From NCBI GenBank assembly GCA_964634605.1, contig CAZWLJ010000019.1, positions 1-55,203 on the forward strand: DNA of 55,203 bases, read 5' to 3'. This stretch comes from UPXZ01 sp964634605. GTDB taxonomy: Bacteria; Bacteroidota; Bacteroidia; Bacteroidales; Paludibacteraceae. This document shows positions 18,607 through 27,710 of this stretch, piece by piece (positions within the stretch are counted from its first letter, which is position 1; every line of letters starts with the position of its first letter). A program made the position numbers and the translations under genes. The notes beneath the pieces were generated by a model. That model had not been told where the DNA came from, did not search any database, and worked only from the letters and a program-made list of their open reading frames with translations.

Positions 18607-19752
18607 ATGACTGACCAGGCATTATCCGGGAAACAGTACCGGTACATATTATTGATACTGATACTGGCAATTGGCTTTATTTTGTTTCAGCAACTGCGAC
18701 CATATATTGGTGGCTTTTTAGGAGCAAGCACTTTGTATGTGCTGCTGCGTGGTCAGATGAGAATATTGACCGAAAAGAAGAAATTTTCACGCGGTTTGGC
18801 GGCAACTCTGATTTTGCTGGAGGCGCTTTTCATATTTCTGATTCCACTTACCGGAATCGGATTTCTGGCAGTCGATACCATTTCGGGAATAAAAATAGAT
18901 ACTGAAATAATCAGGGAAACTGTCTTGAATTTTGTGGATAACATCGAAAATCGTTTTAATATTCAGTTGTTTACACCCGAAAATCTGTCGTTTATCCCCA
19001 AACTGGGTACCAACCTGGTACAAACACTCGCAACCAGTTCCTATACTTTTGTCATGAATTCGGTTGTGGTATTATTTGTGCTCTATTTCATGCTATATGA
19101 CTACAGGGATTTCGAAACAACCATACGCGAAATACTTCCCTTTACACCTGAAAACAAGCAGACTTTCGTTCATGAAACTAAATCGATTATTCAGGCTAAT
19201 GCACTTGGAATTCCGCTTTTAGCTATTATCCAGGGGGTATTTGCCTATATTGGATATTTAATAATTGGAGTTTCGAGTCCGGTTTTGTATGCAGTACTCA
19301 CAGCTTTCGCAACGATAATTCCACTGGTAGGTACTGCTGTGGTGTATATTCCGCTTGCTATTGCTTTCGTGCTGGAGCACAAGTACGGATCTGCGATAGC
19401 TGTTGCATTGTATGGAGTAATTATTATTGGTACTGTAGATAATATTTTCCGGCTGCTTCTTCAAAAGAAACTTGCTGATATTCACCCTCTTATTACTATA
19501 TTCGGAGTTATTTTCGGTATTCCTCTGTTTGGTTTCTGGGGCGTGATTTTCGGGCCTTTGCTCATTTCTGTTTTTATCTTGTTTTTCAATATGTACAGGA
19601 AAGATTACATTCCGGGATCGGTGGCTAAAACCCATGTGACTTCCAATTTCAAAGCCAGAGATTACAAGGAGATCAGAAACATAAAGTTTCCCGCACACCT
19701 TTCGAAAAATAAGCAGAAAAATGATTCGGGGAAAAAAAATGAAAAGAAATAA
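18607..19752 (+). CDS. AI-2E family membrane protein
   Basis: A 381-residue inner-membrane protein with about eight hydrophobic helices: two or three at the N-terminus, one at about 140-160, and a C-terminal bundle with PLVGTAVVYIPLAIAF and FGFWGVIFGPLLISVF. A basic, polar tail ends the protein. Family members have been proposed as AI-2 exporters or Na+/H+ antiporters. The name does not prove quorum sensing, and no luxS lies here. It follows ddh by 27 bases and ends at a strong bidirectional terminator. Confidence 0.88.
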   Translation: MTDQALSGKQYRYILLILILAIGFILFQQLRPYIGGFLGASTLYVLLRGQMRILTEKKKFSRGLAATLILLEALFIFLIPLTGIGFLAVDTISGIKIDTEIIRETVLNFVDNIENRFNIQLFTPENLSFIPKLGTNLVQTLATSSYTFVMNSVVVLFVLYFMLYDYRDFETTIREILPFTPENKQTFVHETKSIIQANALGIPLLAIIQGVFAYIGYLIIGVSSPVLYAVLTAFATIIPLVGTAVVYIPLAIAFVLEHKYGSAIAVALYGVIIIGTVDNIFRLLLQKKLADIHPLITIFGVIFGIPLFGFWGVIFGPLLISVFILFFNMYRKDYIPGSVAKTHVTSNFKARDYKEIRNIKFPAHLSKNKQKNDSGKKNEKK

Positions 19753-19774
19753 AAGGTGGAAGAAATGCCTCAGA

Positions 19775-19810
19775 ACAAAAAATCCGGTTATTTTGAACCG
19801 GATTTTTTGT
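19775..19810. terminator. Bidirectional terminator between the AI-2E and def genes
   Basis: A perfect 15-bp stem, ACAAAAAATCCGGTT (19775-19789) with AACCGGATTTTTTGT (19796-19810), has a 6-base loop. It serves both convergent units. Confidence 0.92.
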
Positions 19811-19811
19811 T

Positions 19812-20357
19812 TTATTTAATCTTGTATTTGCATTCAGTTTTTCCTTTCACTATGTTGGTAAGCTTGCTTTTGAGCAATTGCCGGCGTAGTGGTTTGATTC
19901 GGTCTGTGAATAGGTGTCCTTCCAGATGATCGTATTCATGCTGCACAACCCTTGCTTTGAAATCGTCCAGTTCAAGTTCGTGCTCTTTGAAATCAATATC
20001 GAAATAGCGGATTTTAATATATTCCGGACGAACCACCGTTTCGCTTATACCCGGAATACTCAGGCAACCTTCATCGTAAGCTACTTCCTCTTCGCTTTCT
20101 TCGAGAATTTCGGGATTAATGAGTGTGACTCTGAAATCACCCAGCTCAGGATGTTCTTCCTTAAGCGGCGCCAGATCAATTACAACCAGGCGGATAGCCA
20201 GTCCGATCTGAGGTGCGGCAAGTCCTACACCCTCGGCATTTGCCATTGTTTCATACATATTATCCACCAGTTCTTTCAGGTTAGGATAATCAGCCGAAAT
20301 AGGCTCGGCTACTTTTCGCAGTATAGGATTTCCGTATGTGTATATCGGTAAAATCAT
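19812..20357 (-). CDS. def: Peptide deformylase
   Basis: A 181-residue metalloenzyme that removes the formyl group from nascent proteins. All three motifs are present: GVGLAAPQIG (motif I), EGCLSIPG (motif II, metal Cys) and QHEYDHLEG (motif III, two metal His and catalytic Glu). It lies 49 bases downstream of ruvX on the same strand and is probably cotranscribed with it. Confidence 0.97.
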   Translation of the reverse strand: MILPIYTYGNPILRKVAEPISADYPNLKELVDNMYETMANAEGVGLAAPQIGLAIRLVVIDLAPLKEEHPELGDFRVTLINPEILEESEEEVAYDEGCLSIPGISETVVRPEYIKIRYFDIDFKEHELELDDFKARVVQHEYDHLEGHLFTDRIKPLRRQLLKSKLTNIVKGKTECKYKIK

Positions 20358-20406
20358 TTTTTTTAAATGCTGGTAATCGGTAATTTGAATAATTTAAAGC
20401 CTGAAA

Positions 20407-20826
20407 TTAAACACCTCTTATGGATTCCAGATAGCTTTGCAGAATAATCGTTGCACTGATTTTGTCCACCAGCGCTTTGTCCTGCCGGGCTTTTTTCTTC
20501 AGCCCTCCATCCATCATTGTTTTGTGGGCAAGAACAGATGTGAAACGTTCGTCTGTGTACACAATTTCGACAGCAGGGAATTTTTGCTGCAGCAGCGAAA
20601 CGAATGACCTGATATTGGGCATGGTTTCCGATTCCTTGCCGCTCATTTGCTTTGGTTGTCCAATTACAAAAATATCTACAGGCTCGCTTTTCGTGTATTT
20701 TTCCAGATAGGCTGTCAGTTCATGAGTCGGAACAGTATCGAGTCCGTTAGCTACAATCCGCAGAGGATCGGTCACTGCCAGACCGGTACGTTTCAGACCA
20801 TAATCTATCGCCAGTATTCTGCCCAT
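20407..20826 (-). CDS. ruvX: Putative Holliday junction resolvase / pre-16S rRNA nuclease (RuvX, YqgF)
   Basis: An RNase H-fold nuclease of 139 residues. MGRILAIDYGLKRTGLAVTD at the N-terminus holds the first catalytic Asp, DERFTS the central acidic motif, and DKISATIILQSYL the last Asp. An upstream in-frame ATG (20853) would add nine residues, but it lies inside the -7 box at 20851-20858, so the start at 20826 is preferred. Family members process 16S rRNA ends. It is followed by def. Confidence 0.92.
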   Translation of the reverse strand: MGRILAIDYGLKRTGLAVTDPLRIVANGLDTVPTHELTAYLEKYTKSEPVDIFVIGQPKQMSGKESETMPNIRSFVSLLQQKFPAVEIVYTDERFTSVLAHKTMMDGGLKKKARQDKALVDKISATIILQSYLESIRGV

Positions 20827-20850
20827 CGGGTGTAATTCCATTTTAATGCA

Positions 20851-20858
20851 CAAAGGTA
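20851..20858 (-). promoter_or_regulatory. -7 box of the ruvX-def unit
   Basis: On the minus strand TACCTTTG is a perfect TAnnTTTG match, giving a leader of about 18-20 bases before the ATG at 20826. No clear -33 TTTG was seen. Confidence 0.6.
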
Positions 20859-20985
20859 AGAAAAAAGAAATAAATGATTAAACGGATTATTTTTTTATTG
20901 ATTTTATTGTGCTTAATTTCTGAATGTTAACTTTTTTAAACGCGTTTTCGATTCCGGACAGTGAATTTTCTTTCCGAAAAAACAG

Positions 20986-20993
20986 TATCTTTG
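20986..20993 (+). promoter_or_regulatory. -7 box upstream of the DUF4494 gene
   Basis: TATCTTTG matches TAnnTTTG, with the predicted start near 21000 and a leader of about 55 bases. No clear -33 element. Confidence 0.55.
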
Positions 20994-21055
20994 TCTGGTT
21001 AAATCAAACTGGGTTTTGAATAGTAAATAATTGATATATAAATAGTTAATAAAAA

Positions 21056-21487
21056 ATGCATAACTGGTTTCAGTGTAAAGTTAAATACGAGAGAAATACC
21101 GACGACGGCAGCGTGGCGAAAGTGAATGAATCCTATCTGATTGATGCTTTGTCGTTTACAGAAGCCGAAGAGCGAATCAACGAAGAAATGAAGCCATACA
21201 TCAGTGGCGAGTTTTTGGTATCAGACATCAAACGTGCCAAAATCAACGAACTTTTCGAAAATGAGCAGGGTGACAGGTGGTATCGTTGTAAGGTGAATTT
21301 TATTACGCTCGACGAGGAAAAAGGAGTGGAAAAACGCATAGCATCGACTATGTATGCTCAGGCTTCAACGCTGAAAGAGGCAGTGGAAGTGGTAGAAAAG
21401 GGTATGAAAGGCACACTGGCTGATTATGAAATAGCATCGGTTCTCGAAACCAATATTATGGACGTGTTTAAGTATCAGGCTGATTAA
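21056..21487 (+). CDS. DUF4494 domain protein
   Basis: A 143-residue soluble protein matching the Bacteroidota family DUF4494 (start MHNWFQCKVKYER, then SYLIDALSFTEAEERI). Two repeats of a similar alpha-beta unit are visible: WFQCKVKYE...DALSFTEAE at 4-40 and WYRCKVNFI...QASTLKEAV at about 75-115. No enzymatic motif is evident. It lies 56 bases upstream of the PLP-binding protein gene and probably shares its transcript. Function unknown. Confidence 0.85.
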   Translation: MHNWFQCKVKYERNTDDGSVAKVNESYLIDALSFTEAEERINEEMKPYISGEFLVSDIKRAKINELFENEQGDRWYRCKVNFITLDEEKGVEKRIASTMYAQASTLKEAVEVVEKGMKGTLADYEIASVLETNIMDVFKYQAD

Positions 21488-21543
21488 TTTTTTAGCAATC
21501 TGACTTTCAAACTTTCTGAATAACTGTTTTTTATGTTCTGAAT

Positions 21544-22212
21544 ATGAGTATCAAAAGCAATATACAGGAAATCAGGAAATCTGTTCCTGAGCATGTGAAA
21601 CTTGTTTGTGTATCCAAGTTTCATTCTGCCGGATCGATTCTCGAAGCCTATGAAGCCGGTGAACGGATTTTCGGTGAAAGCCGCGTGCAGGAAATGACAG
21701 ACAAGCAGCCCAATCTGCCGTCAGATATTCAATGGCATTTTATTGGCCATCTGCAAACTAACAAGATAAAGTACATCGTGCCTTTCGTGTCGCTCATACA
21801 CGGAGTTGATAGTATGAAAGTGCTTAAAGAGATTGACAGGCAAGCCGAAAATGCAGGCAGAGTTATTTCTTGTCTGCTGCAGGTACATATTGCCGACGAA
21901 GAAACCAAGTTTGGCTTTATCGCCCGCGAACTGAAAGATATGTTTGAAAGCGACGAATTTAATCAATTGAAGTCAGTGAAAATTGAAGGTTTGATGGGAA
22001 TGGCAACACTGACTGATGATGAAGCAAAAATTCGTCGGGAATTCAGGAACCTGAAGGCTCTGAGAGACGAAATAAAACAAACATACTTTTCGGACAGCGA
22101 ATCATTCCGGGAATTGTCGATAGGGATGTCTGACGACTATAAGATAGCCATAGAGGAAGGCAGCACGATGATTCGGATTGGTACATCGATATTCGGTGCC
22201 AGAGAATACTGA
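21544..22212 (+). CDS. YggS/PLPBP family pyridoxal phosphate homeostasis protein
   Basis: A 222-residue TIM-barrel PLP-binding protein. VCVSKFHS contains the PLP lysine (K25), FGESRVQEM and WHFIGHLQTNKIKYI are family signatures, and the C-terminal LSIGMSDDYKIAIEEGSTMIR binds the phosphate. Members buffer PLP and affect amino-acid metabolism without known catalysis. It is the second gene of a unit with DUF4494 and ends at a hairpin shared with the convergent metallophosphoesterase. Confidence 0.95.
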   Translation: MSIKSNIQEIRKSVPEHVKLVCVSKFHSAGSILEAYEAGERIFGESRVQEMTDKQPNLPSDIQWHFIGHLQTNKIKYIVPFVSLIHGVDSMKVLKEIDRQAENAGRVISCLLQVHIADEETKFGFIARELKDMFESDEFNQLKSVKIEGLMGMATLTDDEAKIRREFRNLKALRDEIKQTYFSDSESFRELSIGMSDDYKIAIEEGSTMIRIGTSIFGAREY

Positions 22213-22235
22213 GATGTTTCTTTATCACATATCAG

Positions 22236-22271
22236 AAACAGAGGTGAAATCATTTCACCTCTGTTTTTTTC
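22236..22271. terminator. Terminator overlapping the 3' end of the metallophosphoesterase gene
   Basis: AAACAGAGGTGAAAT (22236-22250) pairs perfectly with ATTTCACCTCTGTTT (22252-22266), followed by T residues on the plus strand. The right arm contains the stop codon and last codons of the minus-strand gene. Confidence 0.88.
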
Positions 22272-23463
22272 TTAATACAATCAGCGTGATTTCGGGAGGA
22301 ACACCAATGCGCATGGGTATTCCCACGTATCCTATTCCGCGATTCACGTACAGGTACTGCTCATCTTGCCGGTAGAGCCTGTCCCATTCCGGATAGATGA
22401 ATTTTGCAGGCGAGATATGTATTTTGCCACGTGTGTAACCGATTTGTCCGGCATGTGTATGTCCTGAGAAGGAAAGAAAAATATCAGGCCGTAGTCCGGT
22501 CACTTCGGCATTCCAGTGATTGGGGTCGTGTGTAATCAGCATTTTTTTTCTTTCGGGCCGCGTGCCTTCCAGAGCCTTTTTCAGGTCCGAGTAATCTTCA
22601 AAATGACCTGAACCGAAATTTTCTACACCTACCAGTGTTATTGTATCCGAACCTTTTATAAGTTCAGTATGTTCGTTGAGCAGGAGTCTGAAGCCCAGAT
22701 TCCGGATATTTTTTTTCGTTTGTTCGAGGTTTCTGTTTTTTTCTTCAGGCGAATCCCAGTTTGTATAATCACCATAATCGTGATTGCCCAGCACCGCGTA
22801 CATTCCATCCTTTGATTTCAGCTTTTTGAAATAAGGTTTCCATCCATCGGTTTCCTGACTGAAATTGTTAATCATATCGCCTGCAAATATTATAATATCG
22901 GCGTTTGTGCTGTTTACCAGATTAGCTATCGGTTCCATTATCCTGTATTTCAGGTTCCAGTTTCCCAAATGAAAATCTGCCAGCAGGGCAATCCGGTAAC
23001 CATCGAAACTATCCGGTAGATCCTTAACCTCAACAACCTGCTGTCTCAGGTAAAAATTGTCGCGAGTGACTATCACACCGTACGATATTACCGAGATAAA
23101 AATAGCACCCAAACCAAAACCTGCCACACGGAATGCACTTGTCCGTTTGTTAAAAGTTCTGTTGAACACCCGGTTAATATAATAGAAAATGATGTAAATA
23201 ATTTTGGGCGTGTAGATGAGTGCAAGTGCTACAAAAATCCATGATATGCGGCTCGTAAGCAGGAAATCGTCGCTGTTGCGAAGTCCGAACCGGATATAGA
23301 AAAACGTAATAATAAAAAGGAAGCCCGGAATTAATGACAGAATGCCGAACCATCTGTAAAACCGGTGTTTTTTCATTTTCAGAAAAAACCACAGATCGGG
23401 AAGGATAATCAGCAGCGATAATGCAAGTATAGAAGAAAGATACATAGCCATAACCGGATGCAT
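22255..23463 (-). CDS. Membrane-anchored metallophosphoesterase
   Basis: A 402-residue protein with four N-terminal hydrophobic helices followed by a calcineurin-type phosphoesterase domain. Metal motifs are all visible: LLADFHLGNW, FAGDMINN, LGNHDYGDY, ITHDPNHW and FSGHTHAGQIG. It is probably anchored in the inner membrane, as in YkuE-like enzymes; substrate unknown. An ATG at 23514 would add 17 residues, but a -7 box (23480-23487) lies between the two, so the start at 23463 (MHPVMAMYLSS) is preferred. Confidence 0.88.
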   Translation of the reverse strand: MHPVMAMYLSSILALSLLIILPDLWFFLKMKKHRFYRWFGILSLIPGFLFIITFFYIRFGLRNSDDFLLTSRISWIFVALALIYTPKIIYIIFYYINRVFNRTFNKRTSAFRVAGFGLGAIFISVISYGVIVTRDNFYLRQQVVEVKDLPDSFDGYRIALLADFHLGNWNLKYRIMEPIANLVNSTNADIIIFAGDMINNFSQETDGWKPYFKKLKSKDGMYAVLGNHDYGDYTNWDSPEEKNRNLEQTKKNIRNLGFRLLLNEHTELIKGSDTITLVGVENFGSGHFEDYSDLKKALEGTRPERKKMLITHDPNHWNAEVTGLRPDIFLSFSGHTHAGQIGYTRGKIHISPAKFIYPEWDRLYRQDEQYLYVNRGIGYVGIPMRIGVPPEITLIVLRKKQR

Positions 23464-23479
23464 TTCAATTGTTTCACGG

Positions 23480-23487
23480 CAAAGATA
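23480..23487 (-). promoter_or_regulatory. -7 box of the metallophosphoesterase gene
   Basis: On the minus strand TATCTTTG matches TAnnTTTG, about 17 bases before the preferred ATG. No clear -33 element. Confidence 0.5.
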
Positions 23488-23931
23488 ATGTATTATTGGA
23501 AATACTTCCTTCACATGAGAAAAAAATCCGCAAAACCCTAATTCCGAATTAAATACGAATCCTCATTTTTGACAAACACTCAAATTTCATAAAATAAACA
23601 AAATTTAAAATCAGATAGCTTATTAAGTTGCCGGGAACTTTGATTACTTCATTTTTTTTCGGCAATTATTAAAAATATTCATTTCATAATTATATTATTT
23701 GATTTCTTTACTGTTAAAATGTCAGTCAGGGGAATTTTTAGATAGCAAATAGTCAATTTGAGATGCTTATTTTATTAAAATAGAAACTATTTATACCTCA
23801 GCTTAATGTTAGTGCTAATAAATTTAAATTGCAAATCATTTTTATCAAAACAATCGGTAAAATTGAATAATATATTTACCTTTACAACAATTTTTTCATC
23901 AAATTATTTTTTTCATTGATTTTTTTGCTGA
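23488..23931. other. Divergent intergenic region before the DoxX cluster, no gene seen
   Basis: About 440 bases of very AT-rich DNA with no coding frame. TATATTTA and TACCTTTA at about 23869-23883 are near-matches to a -7 box for the DoxX gene. Nothing else was recognised. Confidence 0.5.
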
Positions 23932-24414
23932 ATGAAAACAAACATCTATTCTAAATTTCAATTAGTTTCGCTCGTATTATTAAGGGTGGTAACAGGCTGG
24001 TACTTTTTATACGAAGGACTGGCTAAATTGCTGACTCCGGGCTGGACTTCCTACGGTTACCTGATGGATTCTCAGGGCTTATTTTCCGAACTTTTCAAAT
24101 CGCTGGGGCAAAACCAGTCATTAATGCCCCTAGTGGATGCATTAAATGTATACGGACTGATTGCAATCGGACTTATGCTGATTTTAGGATTGTTTGAGAA
24201 AGCAGGTTACATCGGAGCATCAATGCTGCTGATTTTGTATTATCTGTCGCATCCGGCTTCAATGAACGTTACCTATATTTTGCCACCCGAAGGTTCGTAC
24301 CTGTGGATAAATAAGAATATTGTGATGTTGTTCACGGTTATAGTCATGATGGCCTTTCCCACCGGCAGAAGAATAGGAATAGACCGTGTAATTTTCAAAA
24401 ACAAAAAAGCGTAA
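23932..24414 (+). CDS. DoxX family membrane protein
   Basis: A 160-residue protein with four hydrophobic helices (about 12-30, 65-85, 88-106, 127-148). VVTGWYFLYEGLAKLLTPGW is the DoxX-type first helix. The prototype DoxDA is the quinone-linked thiosulfate oxidoreductase; most DoxX relatives are uncharacterised. The gene ends only 10 bases before the first Gfo/Idh/MocA gene and heads the five-gene cluster to 29538, so a membrane redox role for those exported oxidoreductases is an attractive inference. Confidence 0.88.
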   Translation: MKTNIYSKFQLVSLVLLRVVTGWYFLYEGLAKLLTPGWTSYGYLMDSQGLFSELFKSLGQNQSLMPLVDALNVYGLIAIGLMLILGLFEKAGYIGASMLLILYYLSHPASMNVTYILPPEGSYLWINKNIVMLFTVIVMMAFPTGRRIGIDRVIFKNKKA

Positions 24415-24424
24415 ATTTACCTAT

Positions 24425-26083
24425 ATGTCAACAAAAGAAAATCAGGAAAACGAAAATATCAGTACAGGAAATACGGGAAACAACATTTCGAAGGGAAGAC
24501 GTGAAGCGCTGAAGACACTGGCTACAGTGCCTGTTCTCGGGGCAATGGCTTATGGAGTATACAAAAAATCCAAGAAAGAACGTACAAACAGGCTGGCTTC
24601 CGATATGTTTCATTTCGGTGAAATGCCTCAGCCGGCATCAGTTACAGACGGTGAAATAATCCGGATAGGTGTAATCGGAATTGGAATCAGAGGCATCGAC
24701 CTGATGCAGGCAATCGGATTTGTCACTCCGGAACATCTCGAGGAATTGAAAAAAGAGGCGCAGAACAACTCCAAAGATACCCGATACAAAGATTTCATGG
24801 AACAGGATGATTTGCGTGTTAAGATAACGGCAGTATGCGATATTTTTGATACCTATGCAGCACGGGCTATCTCAGCAGGTGCAAATATCCACCGGCAGGG
24901 ATTGAACGGCAAATACGGCGAAAAACCCAAACGGTACTTGAACTACAGGGAATTACTCGCATCACCCGAGGTGGATGCTGTAATAATCGCCGCTCCCGAT
25001 CACTGGCACGGTACCATGGCGATGGATGCCATCCGGGCCGGAAAACATGTGTACGTGGAAAAACCGATGACCTGGACAGTGCCCGAAACTTACGCCCTGA
25101 GAGAATTGGTGAGAAACAGCAAACTGGCTTTTCAGCTCGGACATCAGAACCGGCAGATAGAAACCAACAAACGCGGTAAAGAGATCATCGAGAAAGGTCT
25201 TCTGGGACCTATTACACTGATAGAGACCAGCACTAACCGTAATGACCCGAACGGAGCCTGGGTGTATCCCATTCATGCCGATGCAAATCCACGAACAATC
25301 GACTGGAAGCAGTTCGAGGGAGAACCTGCCCGCGTAAAGGAATACATGGATTACATGACCTCAAACGGACTGGCCAGATATGTAGGACCCGACGCAAGAG
25401 ACAAATTCAGCCTCGAGCGTTTCTTCCGCTGGCGTTGCTGGTGGGATTACAGCACCGGACTCAGCGGCGATTTGCTCACACACGAATTCGACGCAATCAA
25501 CCAGATGATGAATCTCGGCATACCAGATTCGGCAACTTCTTCAGGCGGAGTCTATTTCTTCAAAGATGGAAGAACTGTACCTGATGTGCTGCAAACTTCT
25601 TTTGAATATAAAAAGAAAAATCTGTCGCTGCTTTATTCAGCTACTCTGGGCAATCAGTTTAACAGGCCACGTAAATTCATGGGACACGATGCCACGATGG
25701 AAATCGGAAATTCCATCACAGTGACCGTCGATCCGCAATCCGAACAATACAAAGACCAGATAGAGCGGGGACTAATCAAACCCGGCAAACCATTTTACAG
25801 TTATACTCCCGGTCAGAAAGATCTGGATGCCATTTCCTCAGCCACTCAGCTTTATTTTGCCGAAAGGGGACTTCTTTATTCGTATGTGAACGGAAAACGC
25901 TACAACACTACTTTCCTTCACCTGAAAGAGTGGATTGATTGCATTCGTACGGGAGAAAAAACTTCATGCGGCATTGAACAGGGATTCCAGGAAGCAATCA
26001 CTGCCCACATGGGCACACGTGCATACCTCGAAGGCAGAACCATGTACTGGGATGCCGAAAAGGAAGAAATTGTAAAAGGATAA
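24425..26083 (+). CDS. Gfo/Idh/MocA family oxidoreductase with Tat-like N-terminus
   Basis: A 552-residue NAD(P)-dependent oxidoreductase. The N-terminus carries SKGRREALKTLATVPVLGAMA (residues about 22-42), a twin-arginine-type signal or anchor. The Rossmann motif IGVIGIGIRGIDLMQA (about 79-94) and the signature AGKHVYVEKPMTW follow. It is longer than the usual 340-400 residues, with extra sequence after the dinucleotide motif (EELKKEAQNNSK). A second, distinct paralogue lies 97 bases downstream. Together with the 3-keto-glycoside hydrolase-like gene they suggest oxidation of a sugar hydroxyl, probably at C3, in the periplasm. Substrate inferred only. Confidence 0.88.
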   Translation: MSTKENQENENISTGNTGNNISKGRREALKTLATVPVLGAMAYGVYKKSKKERTNRLASDMFHFGEMPQPASVTDGEIIRIGVIGIGIRGIDLMQAIGFVTPEHLEELKKEAQNNSKDTRYKDFMEQDDLRVKITAVCDIFDTYAARAISAGANIHRQGLNGKYGEKPKRYLNYRELLASPEVDAVIIAAPDHWHGTMAMDAIRAGKHVYVEKPMTWTVPETYALRELVRNSKLAFQLGHQNRQIETNKRGKEIIEKGLLGPITLIETSTNRNDPNGAWVYPIHADANPRTIDWKQFEGEPARVKEYMDYMTSNGLARYVGPDARDKFSLERFFRWRCWWDYSTGLSGDLLTHEFDAINQMMNLGIPDSATSSGGVYFFKDGRTVPDVLQTSFEYKKKNLSLLYSATLGNQFNRPRKFMGHDATMEIGNSITVTVDPQSEQYKDQIERGLIKPGKPFYSYTPGQKDLDAISSATQLYFAERGLLYSYVNGKRYNTTFLHLKEWIDCIRTGEKTSCGIEQGFQEAITAHMGTRAYLEGRTMYWDAEKEEIVKG

Positions 26084-26124
26084 TTTTTTTTGCTAAGTTA
26101 TCAGCTGTCGGTTTACAATAAAAT

Positions 26125-26152
26125 GTCAAACCGGAAACGTTAAACCCGAAAC
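26125..26152. repeat. Degenerate heptanucleotide repeat (NNNAAAC x 4)
   Basis: GTCAAAC, CGGAAAC, GTTAAAC, CCGAAAC follow in register in the gap between the two oxidoreductase genes. Confidence 0.65.
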
Positions 26153-26180
26153 ACTCATTTCATTAATCTTAAAAAAATAA

Positions 26181-27653
26181 ATGCCTATGTCAACAATGTC
26201 AAGAAGAAAATTCCTGAAAACCAGCGCTGTTGCAGCTGCAGGTTTGACGGTGGTACCATCATCGGTACTTGGTCAGAAATTTGGGAAAATATCCCCGAGC
26301 GACAAGCTGAACATCGCCGGAGTAGGAGTTGGTGGTCGCGGTTTTGGAGTACTCAAAGCACTGGAAAGTCAAAACATTGTAGGTCTTTGCGATGTGGACT
26401 GGAAATACAGTGACAAAGCTTTTAAACATTTTCCCAACGCCAAAAAATTCTGGGATTACCGAAAAATGTATGACGAACTCGGAAAAAGTATCGATGCCGT
26501 GATAGTAGCAACAGCTGACCATACTCACGCTATCATAGCTGCGGATGCAATGACTCTGGGAAAACACGTTTACTGCGAAAAACCACTTACTCACAGCGTT
26601 TACGAATCCAGGTTACTCACCAGTTTAACAGGCAAATACAAACTGGCCACGCAAATGGGTAATCAGGGATCTTCTGGTCCGGGTGTACGTCAGGTTATCG
26701 ACTGGATTTGGGCGGGAGAAATTGGTGAAGTGCGAAAAGTTGAAGTTTTCACAGATCGTCCGATCTGGCCGCAGGGACTCAATGTGCCGAAAGAAGCACA
26801 CAAAGTTCCAAAAACCCTTGATTGGGATTTGTTCTTAGGACCGGCTCCCGTACGTCCTTTCAATGAGATTTATCATCCATGGAACTGGCGTGGCTGGTGG
26901 GATTTTGGCACAGGTGCTCTCGGCGATATGGCCTGCCACATGATGCATCCGATATTCAAAGCACTCAAACTAGGTTATCCAACCAAGGTGCAGGGAAGCT
27001 CCACATTGCTCCTGACCGATTGCGCCCCATCTGCACAAACGGTGAAATACACTTTCCCGGCTCGCGACAATATGCCTAAGGTAGCTATGCCTGAAGTGGA
27101 AGTTTACTGGTATGATGGCGGGATACAACCTATGCGTCCCGAAGGTATGCCCGAAGGAAAAAGCCTGAACGACGACGGAGGAGGAGTAATTTTCCATGGA
27201 ACTAAAGATACGCTGATTTGCGGATGTTACGGAGTAAGACCCTGGCTGCTTTCAGGCCGTAAACCCGATTCGCCGAAAACTCAGCGCGAAGTAACTACTT
27301 CGCACGAGATGGACTGGGTACGTGCATGCAAGGAAGATGCCGAAGACCGTGTAGAAACAGCATCAAACTTCTACGAAGCAGGTCCGTTTAACGAAATGGT
27401 AGTGATGGGAGTGCTGGCAGTAAGATTGCAATCGCTCAATCAGGAACTTCACTGGGATGGAGAAAACATGCGTTTCACAAACATTCCGAACGGGGCGACC
27501 ATAAAAACGGTAATCGAAGACGGATTCAAAATCACTGACGGACATCCCACTTTCAACAAAACCTGGACAGAGCCGGTGGATGCAACAGCTTTCGCAAACG
27601 GACTTATCAGGCATAATTACCGGGCAGGATGGAATCTTCCGGCAATGCCCTAG
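26181..27653 (+). CDS. Gfo/Idh/MocA family oxidoreductase with Tat signal
   Basis: A 490-residue oxidoreductase. The N-terminus MSRRKFLKTSAVAAAGLTVV is a clear twin-arginine signal (an in-frame ATG precedes it by five codons), followed by a putative cleavage region SSVLGQ. The Rossmann motif NIAGVGVGGRGFGVLKAL and LGKHVYCEKPLTHSVYE identify the family. Tat export would carry the enzyme out folded with its nicotinamide cofactor bound. It is followed by a DUF1080 lipoprotein, as in Bacteroides clusters that process glycosides through 3-keto intermediates. Confidence 0.9.
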   Translation: MPMSTMSRRKFLKTSAVAAAGLTVVPSSVLGQKFGKISPSDKLNIAGVGVGGRGFGVLKALESQNIVGLCDVDWKYSDKAFKHFPNAKKFWDYRKMYDELGKSIDAVIVATADHTHAIIAADAMTLGKHVYCEKPLTHSVYESRLLTSLTGKYKLATQMGNQGSSGPGVRQVIDWIWAGEIGEVRKVEVFTDRPIWPQGLNVPKEAHKVPKTLDWDLFLGPAPVRPFNEIYHPWNWRGWWDFGTGALGDMACHMMHPIFKALKLGYPTKVQGSSTLLLTDCAPSAQTVKYTFPARDNMPKVAMPEVEVYWYDGGIQPMRPEGMPEGKSLNDDGGGVIFHGTKDTLICGCYGVRPWLLSGRKPDSPKTQREVTTSHEMDWVRACKEDAEDRVETASNFYEAGPFNEMVVMGVLAVRLQSLNQELHWDGENMRFTNIPNGATIKTVIEDGFKITDGHPTFNKTWTEPVDATAFANGLIRHNYRAGWNLPAMP

Positions 27654-27678
27654 TTTTCTAAAAAATCGATTTTTTATA

Positions 27679-27692
27679 TTTACAATTTACAA
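27679..27692. repeat. Heptanucleotide repeat (TTTACAA x 2)
   Basis: TTTACAA occurs twice in tandem followed by the related TTCAATT, in the gap before the DUF1080 gene. Confidence 0.5.
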
Positions 27693-27710
27693 TTCAATTT
27701 TTCGAATCAT

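Noticed and set aside
18607..19752. Quorum-sensing AI-2 exporter
   Set aside because: The family name is historical; without luxS or other AI-2 genes nearby a signalling role is not supported.
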